Positions 23,040 through 34,029 of a stretch of 64,000 nt of DNA are shown here, piece after piece (position 1 is the first letter of the stretch; every line of letters starts with the position of its first letter). The translations under genes and the position numbers were made by a program. Below the pieces are notes generated by a model that was given only the letters and a program-made list of their open reading frames with translations, ran no database searches and was not told the DNA's origin. This DNA comes from Acanthacorydalis orientalis (Eukaryota; Arthropoda; Insecta; Megaloptera; Corydalidae): assembly GCA_034766995.1 (NCBI GenBank), contig CM068313.1, positions 15,014,512-15,078,511 of the forward strand, read 5' to 3'.

Positions 23040-23502
23040 GGTAGATATGGTTTTTGTACATTATTACAAAGTTTATGTAAATAATAATAAGTAATTACTT
23101 GTTGTGATTATTGATTTTGAATAGAAAAGAACCATAAAAAAACTTCAAAGAGTATAAAATAACTTTGACAATATGTACAATAGCTTTTTATAGTACATGC
23201 GATTGTTTTTCAACTAGCTTTCATATGGCTTAAAAACTTTTATGTATTATTTTTAGAATTTTTCTGCAGAAATATTTTTTTAAATTTTCAATCATATTTA
23301 TGAGCGGTTTATTGGATAAAGTTTTTATAATATGTTTATTCATTTCGAAATTAGAATCGGATTGTTTTTTTTGGAATAATAAGTTTTTCGCTCCTTCAGG
23401 TCATTCATTATGATTGTATCAGAATATTGTAAAATAAATTCATTAAAAAATAATAAATTTTATGCTATATAAACAGAAAAAAGTCCATTGAATTAGTTCC
23501 AT
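23040..23502. other. AT-rich non-coding stretch
   Basis: No gene or recognised element. Confidence 0.5.
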
Positions 23503-23797
23503 TAATACTCCTCAATCTTATATCTTCCGTATAAGGTTTTAGATATTTCTTATACAATCCATAAAAGAATCAGAATCATTATATGGGTACCTTACATATA
23601 ACTTATATTAATCTTATAAGGTATATAAAGTGACTTTATATGATTTTTATACGGTAAAAAAGGTTACATTTTATAAGATTAACAACCATATATGGATGAT
23701 AGTGTCCCTCACCCTCATCTTATACAAACCGTATATGGTTTGTATAAGGTGAATTTTTATGTTCCTTATACGGTTCATGTAAGGTTGAGGCTTACTA
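23503..23797. mobile_element. MITE with internal palindromes (~295 bp)
   Basis: Inverted ends: the left has CCTCAATCTTATATCTTCCG then TATAAGG; the reverse complement of the right has CCTCAACCTTACATGAACCG then TATAAGG. Inside, 23719-23748 is a near-perfect 30-bp palindrome built from CTTATACAAACC and GGTTTGTATAAG. The words CTTATA, TATAAGG and CCGTATA recur in both orientations throughout. No coding frame. The superfamily is not clear; edges are good to within a few bases. Confidence 0.6.
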
Positions 23798-24655
23798 GGT
23801 TCTTTTAACATGCAATAAAATTTTTGTTTTCAAATAGTAAATATGTTATAAATAAATTAGTTCAAAAATAAAAGAAAAAAAATATTAGCAAATATTTAAA
23901 ATATCTGTATATGTTAGAGCATTAAAATTTATTTATAAAAATGTAACAAAAGTTTTAAATCATTTAGTCGATAAAAATCAAATAAAAATTATGTTTTCAA
24001 TCTAATTTATTTTTTTCACCAAAATAATTGCGAAAGATCTGTAATTAAAAAAAAACTAAAACTATTATATACATACTTGTAAATAAAACAGAATAAATTA
24101 TTAAACAACTATTAATGAACACTTGAATAATTACAAAGAATATTTAAGTGGCGAAATAATCTTCAGACCAATTCGATTTTCGTATACTTTTTCAAACCAT
24201 AATCACATCAAATATCCTTAATTTATCTTCACGTCTAATTCAATGGTACGTAAATATTTTCACGTTTACTTAGCATGTTCGGCGGAAAAAATAAACGCGC
24301 CCGTTCGTGTGAAAATTTTTAATTAATTTCCAAACGTTGAACACATTACGAGTAAACTTACACCAATATTTATCGGTTGGATTAACTTTATGCTCCATAA
24401 CGTATTGCTTGTATTGTACTTTATGTCGTTTTGCATAATATTTAAGCCAGTTATGAGCAACTTACGACCTGCGACCAGCGTGTAATCCTCTTAATTATTT
24501 ACGGGTGTCCTAAACAGATTTTAATGAAGATTATTACTTTAATATATATGTGTACTATTATTAGAAACGGTGATATGCAAAACGGACGTGTTGAAGTAAC
24601 AACAAAATTAACTGTTGGGAAGTTGTGATAACATCAGCAAAATGATTTGTTCTCC
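23798..24655. other. AT-rich non-coding stretch
   Basis: Mostly A/T runs. A slightly more complex patch lies at 24270-24500 (GTTCGGCGGAAAAAATAAAC, GCGCCCGTTCGTG). No gene recognised. Confidence 0.45.
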
Positions 24656-24687
24656 ATATATACATACATATACATGTATGCGGGTAC

Positions 24688-24756
<69 letters not shown>

Positions 24757-24757
24757 A
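24656..24757. repeat. (TACA)n/(TA)n compound tract
   Basis: ATACATACATATACATGTAT and a second ACATACATACATACATATAT run lead into about 25 TA units. Confidence 0.9.
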
Positions 24758-25014
24758 CTTTTTAATATACAATGTGATCAAAAATCTCTTCGCAGCAAAT
24801 ATTGAAATATTTCACTTTTTTGTGTATTTAATTATTTTTCGTTACAGAATTTTTTAGTCCAAAATAGTATTATTATCCGGAGGTAACGTTTTTTTATCAT
24901 GATATTGTTCAAAATGCAATTTAATATTAAATTTAATGCTTGAATATCACAGTAAATTTAATGTAATCCACATGTATAAACTAAATATACAATATAGGTC
25001 ATAATATATGCATA

Positions 25015-25687
25015 CTATGTACCAAGGGTGGGTAAACTGCGGCACCCGAGACAATATTGGGTTTCATTGCTATTTTTCTTCAAATTTTATGTTAATAATC
25101 TATAGTAGTATAGTATGTACCAATCTTAGAATATTTTACATATATATATATATATAATCTTGTAATTCACATTATCTTTTCAAACATCCATATGTATTGT
25201 CTCCAAACTGCTGTTTAAGGTGGCTTTACGGTCATGGACAATGTTTGAAAAAGATATCAAACTAAACAATTTCGTTAATTAAGACTTGCTGAATACAATA
25301 AAATCGAATTCGGGACTGGTTTACGTGTAAATTTTTGAGAAAAATATCTTTAAAAATACAACTTTTAAAAATACGTCTCAGTAACTTTTAACTGCAAAAA
25401 TGAATAGTCAATCAAAGTCTTCAACGACTATAGATTCAACATATTCTGCTTTGGTGAGTGGAACTACTATCTAGTTGTATTTTTTATTATTTATATTAGG
25501 TCGATAGGAAAATAATTGCGATTTTGTATATGAATTTGAAGGTTATAAAACGCAATTATTTTTCTACCAACCTAATTAATACAATTTTAAAATAATATTT
25601 TCCGTGGCTCTTAAACATTCAAAAATGTATGAAAAATATTACATGCGGCTCTTATTATCGAGAAAGTTGCCCACTCCTGCTATATAC
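25015..25687 (+). mobile_element. hAT-like non-autonomous element with 8-bp duplication
   Basis: The element body is 25023-25679 (657 bp). Ends are CAAGGGTGGGTAAACTGCGG on the left and, as reverse complement of the right, CAGGAGTGGGCAACTTTCTC. Flanking octamers are CTATGTAC (25015-25022) and CTATATAC (25680-25687), matching at seven of eight positions, as expected for the 8-bp duplication of hAT transposons. The ends also have the CA...TG form and the GTGGG(C/T)AA subterminal word common in hAT families. No transposase remains. A mariner micro-MITE sits inside at 25496-25575, so the hAT-like insertion is the older of the two. Confidence 0.8.
25496..25575 (+). mobile_element. 80-bp mariner micro-MITE, copy F (nested)
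   Basis: Left end TTAGGTCGATAGGAAAATAA then TTGCGATTTT is joined almost directly to TATATGAATTTGAAGGTTAT, the sub-terminal 3' tail seen in copies C-E, and then to CGCAATTATTTTTCTACCAA with CCTAA. It is thus the two ends of the HTH-only family with the whole interior removed. TA precedes it; the right flank is TT. It lies inside the hAT-like element. Confidence 0.8.
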
Positions 25688-25759
25688 TGACGTGTTTCAA
25701 GCTATAAAAATGTTATGCACATATCAATTTTATAGTTTGAATAATAATTTTTTGGATGT

Positions 25760-26731
25760 ACACGATATGAGGTTCATAGTATTATAAAACACCGAAAAAC
25801 TGATTCAGTGTAATATACGTTGGGAAATGGAAGACCATCTATTAGAATTGAGAAAACGTTAAATTATATTTATGATTGATTGTTGCGCAGTTCATCAAAA
25901 TCAATCAAGAAGTTGTTACAAATGGATTGAATGACGACTCAACACAAAAAGATATTAAGAAAGTATCCAGTATATATCATTTCAATATAATAAACTGAAA
26001 AGAACTGACAATTACAGATTTTCCAAAGAGGTTAATTAATTCTGAATGATTTAACGATTTTATTGCTCAAAACAGAACGAAAAGTTTAGATTTAGGACAA
26101 TTTCATCTTTTAATGTGTGTCAATTCGTATTAATTTTATTTTCAGTGGTTCGAAGAACTCAACTATACTTATGAAGCAATATTATTTTCCGAAAAAATGG
26201 CGTTTAGATTGAGATTTTAAGACTGTGTATTACTGCTTTAATATTTTTCCAAGATCATAAATTATGAGTGTTAATCGACAATTATTCCTGACAATGAATG
26301 ATGAATGATTTTTCAAATATCTAGATTATTATATTGTAGATGGAGAGAATGAGAGAAATCGATATTAAAGAGAGACATAAAGAGTGTTTTTCATTATAAT
26401 GTTGAACGAGACATTTAATAATGAAATCCTTAAAGAATGCATAATTAAAAAAAATATTCTTGTTTGACCTCCTATTAAGTGCTTTTCCTTATGAAGGACG
26501 TTTAAGAATATATATAACAACTATCTGATGAATATTTCATAATTAAAAACTGGGATGAAAAATTACATCAATTCTATTTCAACTTCAGTATATTGTACAA
26601 TTTTTGCTAATAACATGAAAAATGATCTGATTATATTTAAAAAAGGCGAGAAAAGCTCTCTAAACTTATTCAAAAATTATGAAAAAGTTATGTAATTATT
26701 CTACATAGTAATTATTGTAGGGAAATTTATA

Positions 26732-26734
<3 letters not shown>
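25760..26734. other. AT-rich non-coding stretch
   Basis: No gene or recognised element between the hAT-like insertion and the (TA)n pair at 26735. Confidence 0.45.
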
Positions 26735-26772
<38 letters not shown>

Positions 26773-26779
26773 TAACGAG

Positions 26780-26827
<48 letters not shown>

Positions 26828-26840
26828 CTAGTTAGTTCAC
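26735..26840. repeat. Two (TA)n tracts, the second at the centre of a palindrome
   Basis: A TA block (26735-26766) is followed by GTAAACTAACGAGGAA (26767-26782), a second TA block of about 21 units, and TTCCTAGTTAGTTCAC (26825-26840). The two 16-mers are inverted repeats with two mismatches, so the second TA block forms the loop or core of a cruciform-capable palindrome of 74 bp. Confidence 0.85.
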
Positions 26841-27134
26841 AATATTGTTAACTTGTTTAACGTTTACTTACATCTATACAACCCAACTTCAGCTTACCTG
26901 TAACAAAAAAGGAAATCATTTATTTTATTTTGTAATAGAATCAAAATAATGAAATTTATTTATTCTTGTCTGTTATTTCTAAAAGAATTTGTTCAATTAT
27001 TTATATACTATGATTGTTTTATTTGCTCAAAAATTATCAGAATTACATCAATAACATTCATACATATTTATCAAGTTATATTTAATAACGTAAATTATTT
27101 ATTAGCTAACACAATGAAAGAATTATTATTTAGA

Positions 27135-27137
<3 letters not shown>

Positions 27138-27229
<92 letters not shown>

Positions 27230-27230
27230 T
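27138..27230. repeat. Compound (TA)n-(GATA)n microsatellite
   Basis: About 23 TA units run into about 11 GATA units ending at GATAGATATG. Confidence 0.95.
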
Positions 27231-27281
27231 GAACGCATTTAATAATTTATTTTCCATTTTTTTCTCTTAAATTAAATTGTT

Positions 27282-27282
<1 letters not shown>

Positions 27283-27334
<52 letters not shown>

Positions 27335-27341
27335 TATATAT
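27283..27341. repeat. (TA)n microsatellite
   Basis: About 23 TA units, then AAATATATATATAAAG. Confidence 0.95.
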
Positions 27342-27863
27342 AAAGAGTTAGTAATAAGATATATGTGAAAATAAATAAACTTGACTGATCAATTCTCATA
27401 AAATTTTATGGAAGGAATCCTTAAGTAGATACAACAGGAGACACTCTAATCGATTAATTTAATACGAATGAGAGAATACTCTTTTAACTTTTTCTAGTAT
27501 TAGTCGCATGCATTTTCAATCATTTTATCAAATGGTGATAATTTTCAACAGTCGTTATTATCGATAAAATATCTTTCATCTATGAACCAAAATATGAAAT
27601 GGTTTGAATAAAAGTACCGATAATATTATTCCTTAAATCACCTTCTCATATTCTTATTACACGTTATCATTCGTTTTAATTTATTTTTTAATTACATAAA
27701 CAACGAAAATTATTTTTAAAGTAAATCTAATTGAGCGTGAAATATTTTTTCAATCTCTTTTAAAATAAAATTTCATCTCGAAATGAAACAGGTGTATTTA
27801 TATTACTTTATACACTCAGATATAACGGTTCGTAAATGTTAAGTTTATGAATTTTCAATCAAG

Positions 27864-27865
<2 letters not shown>
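27342..27865. other. AT-rich non-coding stretch
   Basis: No gene or element recognised. Confidence 0.45.

Positions 27866-27902
<37 letters not shown>
27866..27902. repeat. (TA)n microsatellite
   Basis: About 17 TA units. The 61-residue minus frame extending from it has no domain. Confidence 0.95.
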
Positions 27903-27905
<3 letters not shown>

Positions 27906-28065
27906 GAAAAAATTCAATGGATATACAGTCTCAAATCCGGAAATATTTTTTAAAATGCTTGAAAAAACAATATATCGTGATCTTCGGTGAAGTGGAATTT
28001 TTCCAGCATCAATTATTTTCCGAATGGAAAAACGCGAAAAGATGCTCAACCGGCAAATATCTGTG

Positions 28066-28071
<6 letters not shown>

Positions 28072-28139
<68 letters not shown>

Positions 28140-28152
28140 GTGAGTGAGAGAA
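28072..28152. repeat. (TA)n then (GTGA)n
   Basis: About 31 TA units followed by GTGAGTGAGTGAGAG. Confidence 0.95.
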
Positions 28153-28179
28153 AAAGAAGAGACACGATTGTATAAGAAA

Positions 28180-28510
28180 CGCTCTGGCCGTTACACAAAA
28201 GCAACACCGCCCTATCCTAAATCATCCGAACGTTGCGAGTTTTCCCGCTGGGAACGCTGCGGGCGTGCCGCCGCACAGTGGCAAGAAATATGAAACCCCG
28301 TCCTATGTGTACGTATGTGTGTATGTGTATATTTTTCCTTCGGCGGGTCTCTTCTTATTCTTATACGCCCGATGTCGACACGATAATTCGAATTGACTTT
28401 GACGAGGAATTATTGATTCGACAATTGCGTTCGCACACTTCGTTATAGACTTACGCGGTCTATATTAATGAATTATAAATAGGCGACGAGCGTTAACGTA
28501 TGACTCACTG
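28180..28510. other. CpG-bearing island
   Basis: Contains TCATCCGAACGTTGCGAG, GGGAACGCTGCGGGCGTGCC and GCCGCCGCACAG, then GACGAGGAATTATTGATTCG. A 71-residue plus frame (28233-28448) crosses it, ending LIRQLRSHTSL, with no recognisable domain. Candidate promoter, exon or conserved non-coding element. Confidence 0.35.
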
Positions 28511-28802
28511 GAAATACATATGATTCATTGACTACGAAAACAGGGTTGTAATAAAACAATTTCATTAAAAAAATATGTAAATATCTCTAGTAGAGATAAA
28601 AGTTGATGCTGGGGGTTTCAAATAAAAAGTAGGTGTTGATTTCTGTCCGTTCACTTTCTCAATCTACAGCTTAATGCTTTCACTGGGGCGGAAGGGGTTT
28701 CAATGTACAGAAATACAGTTTATTCTAGGAACTAATACATTTGTAAGAGATTAATTGTTTATCAACTGGCTTTTTTATAATTTTTTGATGTAGAATTATG
28801 CC

Positions 28803-29155
28803 TAGTGTCATTAAAGAGAGTGTCATGTTAGCGTTTTGAGAGTTACCAAATGCTGTAACGCAGATTCGAGCTCAGTACGACGCAACCGTTCAACCGATTC
28901 ACATCGGATCAAAAGTGTTTAACAGCTACAGGACTTCGGAACCTAAAAATGGTTCATTTGTTAAAATATGTTAATTAGAGTTTCATTGAACGAGGTGTCA
29001 TGTTAACGATGGGAGCGTTACCTAATGTTGTAACGCAGATTCGCGCTCAGTACACCGCTACTGTTCATGCGACTCACATCGGATCAAAAGGTTTAATAGT
29101 TAAAGGATTTTGGGACCTAAAAATGCATATGTTAAAATCCCTTAACTAGATTAAA
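28803..29155 (+). repeat. Two-unit satellite fragment, ~175-bp monomer
   Basis: The word TGTCATGTTA recurs at 28821 and 28996, giving a 175-bp period. Further words recur in order: GTAACGCAGATTCG, GCTCAGTAC, CACATCGGATCAAAAG, GGAACCTAAAAATG / GGGACCTAAAAATG and TATGTTAA. The two units differ at roughly one base in four by eye. They are GC-richer than the surroundings and have no open frame. This looks like an isolated dimer of a satellite DNA. Confidence 0.8.
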
Positions 29156-31266
29156 AATTATGATATTGAAAATTTGAACATCGATTTTCAGGTTGTGTCA
29201 GCATTAAAGGGTGAATATCTTTAAAAACTTATTGTAGTATAGAAAATAAAATATCTACGGGTAATTCTTTCAAAACTCTGTGAGAAGAGCTCACATTCAT
29301 TCTCGAATTTTTTTAAACAACTTAAAAGATTTTTAATTCTCTAACCCGAAGTAATTCTATGTAAACTCCTGCAGTTGTGTACATATACAACCCTCCCGTT
29401 CCATTTTTTATATACTTTTTAGTGTGTAACCCTTCTATCTATCATTCGTTCTACAGAGAGATAAATAATTGTTAATTTTAATATTTCTTCTTTAACTGAA
29501 TATAGCTTAAATATTTTAAATACAAAAATTAAAGTTATATATATATAGCTTTTCTATAAATTATGATCGAACTTTATTCACACACACATAAACATTATTT
29601 TAAACACCTAAAGGTAATTGAAATTGGTTTAAAATTTCATACGAATTCTTATTTAGAAATATTTTTGCAAATAAATTAATATGCGGCCGATTTCTCTCGT
29701 TTACAGTCATCCAGTCTATTGACTTTCCATCTTTGGCATACTAAAATGCTTCGAAACCACTCACGGATCATCCTTTTTAATCATGAGACATTGCTTTATG
29801 CTCGAATTTAGTAGCAAATTCATTGCACTTCCTAAAGAGCAGTAGAGTGATTCCTTCAGAATTAAAACTTTGTAATAATTACAAATTACAATGAAAAATA
29901 ATACGATTAATAAATCAAGAAATAAACTTATGTAAATTTTATAACATGTACTTAATACAATAAAAACATGCAAGAAAAATTAGCCGTATTTCGTACTTTA
30001 AAGATATTAAAAAAGTACAAATATAAGCAATATTTCATTTATACAAAAAAATGTTTGTATATTATTAAAAATTAAATCATTAAGTAAAATCGCTTTATAA
30101 AAATAACTGACCTACAAACAGCATAGTTTTTTTTTAATTTAAAATTTATTATTATAACATACTTATTATTTATAAATAATAACCAAAACGTTAAGCAAAT
30201 CTGAACGAAAAATTAATAGTTTCCTCTAAACAAATAAAAGGATATATAAGTTTATTTTTAGAATAAAAATAAACATAACGATCAATTCACTTCATATATA
30301 CAAAAATAAATTGTACCGTCATAATATTTTTATTACAATACATAAAATAATATTTTGATGGAAGTCCTATAGTTTCTAGTGTACATTTAATAAGAAGAAA
30401 ATTCTATTATAACATTCGAAATAAAATACAGTGGTTACAAGGCGAATAAAAGTATTGAACATTGATCAGACGATAGATAAAAATAAAATAAGTATAACTT
30501 GAAAGCTCTTGAAGTAAAATAAGAGAAAGTACTTAATGCACTGTGAAATAAGATTAGTGAAGGATTTACAGATTTAGAAATGCTTGTTAAAATTTACTCG
30601 AAGTCATCGTTCTTTTAACTTAATTATTTTTAAAACAAGTATTTATAAGAGAGGTGAATTAAATTTTTAATTTTCATTGCAAGTGATTTTCTAAAACATT
30701 TTTTTTGGGAAATAAGTGAAAGTACTATTTTTTTAAAATATTGTTAAATACTAATTGAAATGAGAATTACCTTTTTTTATTTTAGAATCAAAACAATTAC
30801 ATACTGAAAAGTAACATGTAAAATAATTTAATTTATTCTTTTAATTTTCTGGAGTACAATTTTAAAATAAATTCTCGAGCTTCGTTTTCAGTTAAATTTC
30901 CCGCATTGTATCAAACATTCAGCACAAAAGTAGAAACTTTTTATTTATCTTTTCGACATATCTCGAAATTAGTTGACATTTCATGTGAAAAAAGTTCAGT
31001 GAACAAACAAAACCGGTCCGTGAAACAAGACACGTAGATTCCTCGTTTTTGTGTTACATCACGCGATATGAAAACCAACATTACTGTTCATTTTAATAAG
31101 CATAGTTCCATTTCTACGAATACAGGTAAAAAGGGATATTTCGAATGAGCAACGTTTTCCTGGAAAAATGACGTCGCCGTTGAATTTAGACATTGAACGT
31201 GCGTGTGAGAGAGAACGATCGCGACGAGATATGAAATGTCATATAAGCGATTCACTTTACCACCCA
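29156..31266. other. AT-rich non-coding stretch with a modest CpG patch at 31000-31240
   Basis: No gene. The 70-residue minus frame (29761-29973) is hydrophobic low-complexity sequence. A perfect (CA)4-type run is at 29580-29588. The 31000-31240 patch has ACCGGTCCGTGAAACAAG and CATCACGCGATATG but no recognised frame. Confidence 0.4.
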
Positions 31267-31268
31267 TG

Positions 31269-31345
<77 letters not shown>

Positions 31346-31350
31346 AACAT
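31267..31350. repeat. (TA)n-(CA)n-(TA)n-(CA)n tract
   Basis: TA block, ACACACACA, TA block of about 18 units, ACACACACAAACATATACAT. All three long frames here are artefacts of the tract. Confidence 0.95.
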
Positions 31351-31787
31351 ATACATGTACGGTGTAGTCGCGTCGCAAAGGGGTTTCTATTAAACTTGCA
31401 TGCATGTGTAAAATGAACACAAACCCTTCGGGAACTCGTATCCACTTAACTCTAAATTGAAAGCGTTAAACTTTGGTTAAACGACACATTCCTAGGATGA
31501 AACCAGTGCATATTTGCGATATAGAAAAATACACTTTGACTATAAAATGTATTTTTTGTCGTTGTAAAATCATTACGATATTAATATTGGAATACTGTTG
31601 CGTGTGTTAGTGATATACACGCAAAATTGATTGTATCAAACGCTTTTTCGGAGCTGCCCAAGGTTTCAAACTTATTACTTTATTATTATTACACCATACG
31701 ATACGAATGCACGATAGACAGAATGTAAACATTGTCATATGCTCAATATATTCAACCACCCTTAAACAAAGACAATTATAAACACTG

Positions 31788-31826
31788 ATTTATATATATT
31801 TATATATATATATATATATATATATT
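31788..31826. repeat. (TA)n microsatellite
   Basis: TTATATATATTTATATATAT-type tract that abuts the GC-rich word GGGAGCTTCGCCCTCTGC. Confidence 0.9.
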
Positions 31827-31900
31827 AGGGAGCTTCGCCCTCTGCACGTTGCCCTCACAAATCTCCGAGTTGCACTTGCCCACTTGTCAATTATAAGCCT
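31827..31900. other. GC-rich block at a (TA)n edge, possible transposon end
   Basis: GGGAGCTTCGCCCTCTGCAC then GTTGCCCTCAC starts abruptly after (TA)n. The first 13 bases, GGGAGCTTCGCCC, can form a short stem. It resembles the 50700-50745 block on the opposite strand (both carry a GGCAACG word beside a GC-rich run). Only one end is seen, so the type is unresolved. Confidence 0.3.
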
Positions 31901-31990
31901 TTACAAGAACCGAATGAAAAATAAACATATTTCTTAAAACTAACGATGTCTATATAATTAATATTATCACAGATAATCGCAACGTAGTCG

Positions 31991-31992
<2 letters not shown>

Positions 31993-32046
<54 letters not shown>

Positions 32047-32047
32047 T
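31993..32047. repeat. (TA)n then (TG)n
   Basis: About 21 TA units followed by GTGTGTGTGTGT. Confidence 0.95.
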
Positions 32048-32121
32048 AATATATCTATATAAATATCACAGATAGATTATTTTTTGCAACGTTGTAGTAT
32101 TTTGTGGATAATTTTGATTTT

Positions 32122-32364
32122 TATATATATATATATATACAGAGAGAGAGAGAGATTCAATTTAGACTTATATATGGAAGTATTAAAAGGAGGCGCAGGG
32201 GTTAAGAAAAGCATGTTATTTTTTATTTAGTATTTTTGTTCAATTCAATATTGAAATACAATTGAACTAAAATACCAAATGAACGATAACATGTTTTTTT
32301 TAATTTTTGCATTTTATAATACTTGTGTGTGGAATACTAAGTTGAGTCATTCTATATATATATA
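32122..32364 (+). mobile_element. Foldback MITE copy 2, between two (TA)n tracts
   Basis: The sequence starts with (TA)n and ACAGAGAGAGAGAGA at 32122-32153, and ends in (TA)n at 32352-32364. The body is a long imperfect palindrome. At its centre, GTATTTTTGTTCAATT pairs with AATTGAACTAAAATAC, and flanking words CATGTTA / TAACATG pair further out. It matches the reverse complement of 745-933 throughout (GATTCAATTTAG, GGTTAAGAAAAG, AATTGAACTAAAATA). Its right (TA)n is also the left border of mariner I. Confidence 0.75.
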
Positions 32365-33167
32365 TAGGAGATAAGTTTGATAAATTTATATGATATGGAG
32401 CCACCATACATTTGGTAACATCACAGCTATTGAGTGTCACTTTTCCAACTAACATAGGTGAAATTTCAGCCAAAAGCGACACATTCTACAGATATTTGAA
32501 GTGAGCATTGTAGCAGTTGCTATAAAAGTGGAAAAAACCCAACACGCCTTTTTGCGTCGATTCGTCACCGTGGATAAAATGTGGATCCACCACTACACAC
32601 CTGATCAAGCAGCAGTAAAAGCAATGGACAACGACTGGTGAAAGTGCGCCGAATAAGGCGAAGACCGTTAATCGGCTGGGAACATGATGGTCACTGTTTC
32701 TAGGAATTACCATGGAATCCTCCTGATTACTTAACGAAGTGAAAAACGATAACAGGAGCATATTATGCAACGTTATTGGATCGTTTGAAAGAAAAACTGA
32801 AATACAAATGGTCAAGATTGATGCACAAAAAACTGCTCTTTCAGCAGTACAACGCGCCGTTCTACAAGTCGACCGTCGAAATGGCAAAATTGCACGAATT
32901 AGACTTCGAATTGATTCCTCATCCACCCTATTCTTCGGATTTGTCCCTGTGCGACTTCTTTCTCTTCCTAAACTTGAAAATTTCGCTCAGTAGGAAGACA
33001 TTTTTGTCGAATGAGAATGTCAACAATTTTTGTCGTATTTTGCAGACTCGCTGGACAAAGTATATAGCGCTTAATGGAGACTATGAAGAGAAATAAAATT
33101 GATTTTTTCCTACAGAAAAACGGCATTTAACTTTCTTTTTTACCATACTTATCAAACATCCCACGTG
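32365..33167 (+). mobile_element. irritans-type mariner derivative, copy I (~803 bp)
   Basis: The right end is intact (CTTATCAAACATCCCACGTG, then TA). The left end keeps only the inner part of the repeat (AGATAAGTTTGATAAATTTA). It lacks the transposase N-terminus with the same breakpoint as copies H and J, and shares a second ~43-bp deletion with J. (TA)n tracts abut both ends. Confidence 0.85.
32540..33096 (+). pseudogene. irritans-type mariner transposase relic, copy I
   Basis: The catalytic part is readable. LRRFVTVDKMWIHHYTP at 32556-32606 holds the first Asp (usual motif DETW). The second motif, normally HQDNAP, reads QQYNAPFYKS, so that Asp is replaced by Tyr. The third is SLCDFFLF with Asp kept. 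The open frame 32776-33096 (106 residues) covers from MDRLKEKLKYKW through HELDFELIPHPPYSSDLSLC to the C-terminus GDYEEK. Stops and frameshifts break the upstream part. No DNA-binding domain. Confidence 0.85.

Positions 33168-33221
<54 letters not shown>
33168..33221. repeat. (TA)n at the right edge of mariner I
   Basis: TATATACATATATATAT-type tract of about 24 units starting at the element end. Confidence 0.95.
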
Positions 33222-33222
<1 letters not shown>

Positions 33223-33967
33223 GTGTCTATGTAGAAATAATGAATTTCTCATGCAATTTTATTTAATTATTCAAATAATAAACTTGTTCGTCATTATGAT
33301 TAGTAAGGAATTGCTATATACTTTATGTGCTTGAAAATGAAAACAAAGAACTAACAAATATGTTTTATATAAATACCAAGATAAATTCATTGTTTTCAAT
33401 AAATTTTCCAAAGTTTTGCATAGAACCGTAGTCACACAATCAACAGTTTGATGTGAAACTTATAATTGCTTTGTTCGTATAATGTTTACTTAGATTTCGA
33501 ACTACATCTGCGAAATCGGTTAAAATCAAATATAACAATTGAATCGTGTTCGAGTTTCAGTTCCGGATCTTCTAAACTATATGATTTTTGTATTAAAATA
33601 TCTTCAAAGCGAGTCGAAAATTGAATGTTGAGAGTTGTTTGAACGTTTTCATATTTCGTTTGTATTGTTTCGTATATTTTGATAAAGAATTTGATATAAT
33701 AGTGATTCATAATCACATCGTATATGAAAAAACTGTTCTTATTTTTAACTAAAAATGTTTTCACAGGACCAACGTTGTTCATTTTATTCGTGAAATGAGT
33801 TTGCTATAAAGGTGTTTATACAACCTCGTATATATGTGCAAACTAAATTTTATATCAATATTTTCTCACTATTATACTAAAATAACTATAACTGAGCAAG
33901 ATTATAACTAATAATTCATTTACTTTAGATTTAAATATTCGATGAATACTTTTCGTATCTTGTCCTA
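33222..33967. other. AT-rich non-coding stretch
   Basis: The 98-residue minus frame at 33486-33782 has ordinary-looking composition (no microsatellite), but I recognise no domain or splice context. Left as uncalled. Confidence 0.35.
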
Positions 33968-33981
33968 GGATATATATACTC

Positions 33982-34026
<45 letters not shown>
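33968..34026. repeat. (TA)n microsatellite
   Basis: ATATATATACTCG then about 22 TA units. Confidence 0.95.

Positions 34027-34029
<3 letters not shown>

Noticed and set aside
24020..24045. AAAATAATTGCG word resembling a mariner end
   Set aside because: A short match in AT-rich DNA without the outer end, a TA flank or a partner.
27185..27230. Regular (GATA)n considered as a CRISPR-like or functional array
   Set aside because: It is a simple tetranucleotide repeat without spacers. The window is eukaryotic.
32486..32926. 146-residue minus-strand frame
   Set aside because: Antisense shadow of the mariner I transposase relic on the plus strand.
33486..33782. 98-residue minus frame
   Set aside because: It is the one frame of ordinary composition away from repeats, but I could not match it to any family or see splice context, so it is not called as a gene.
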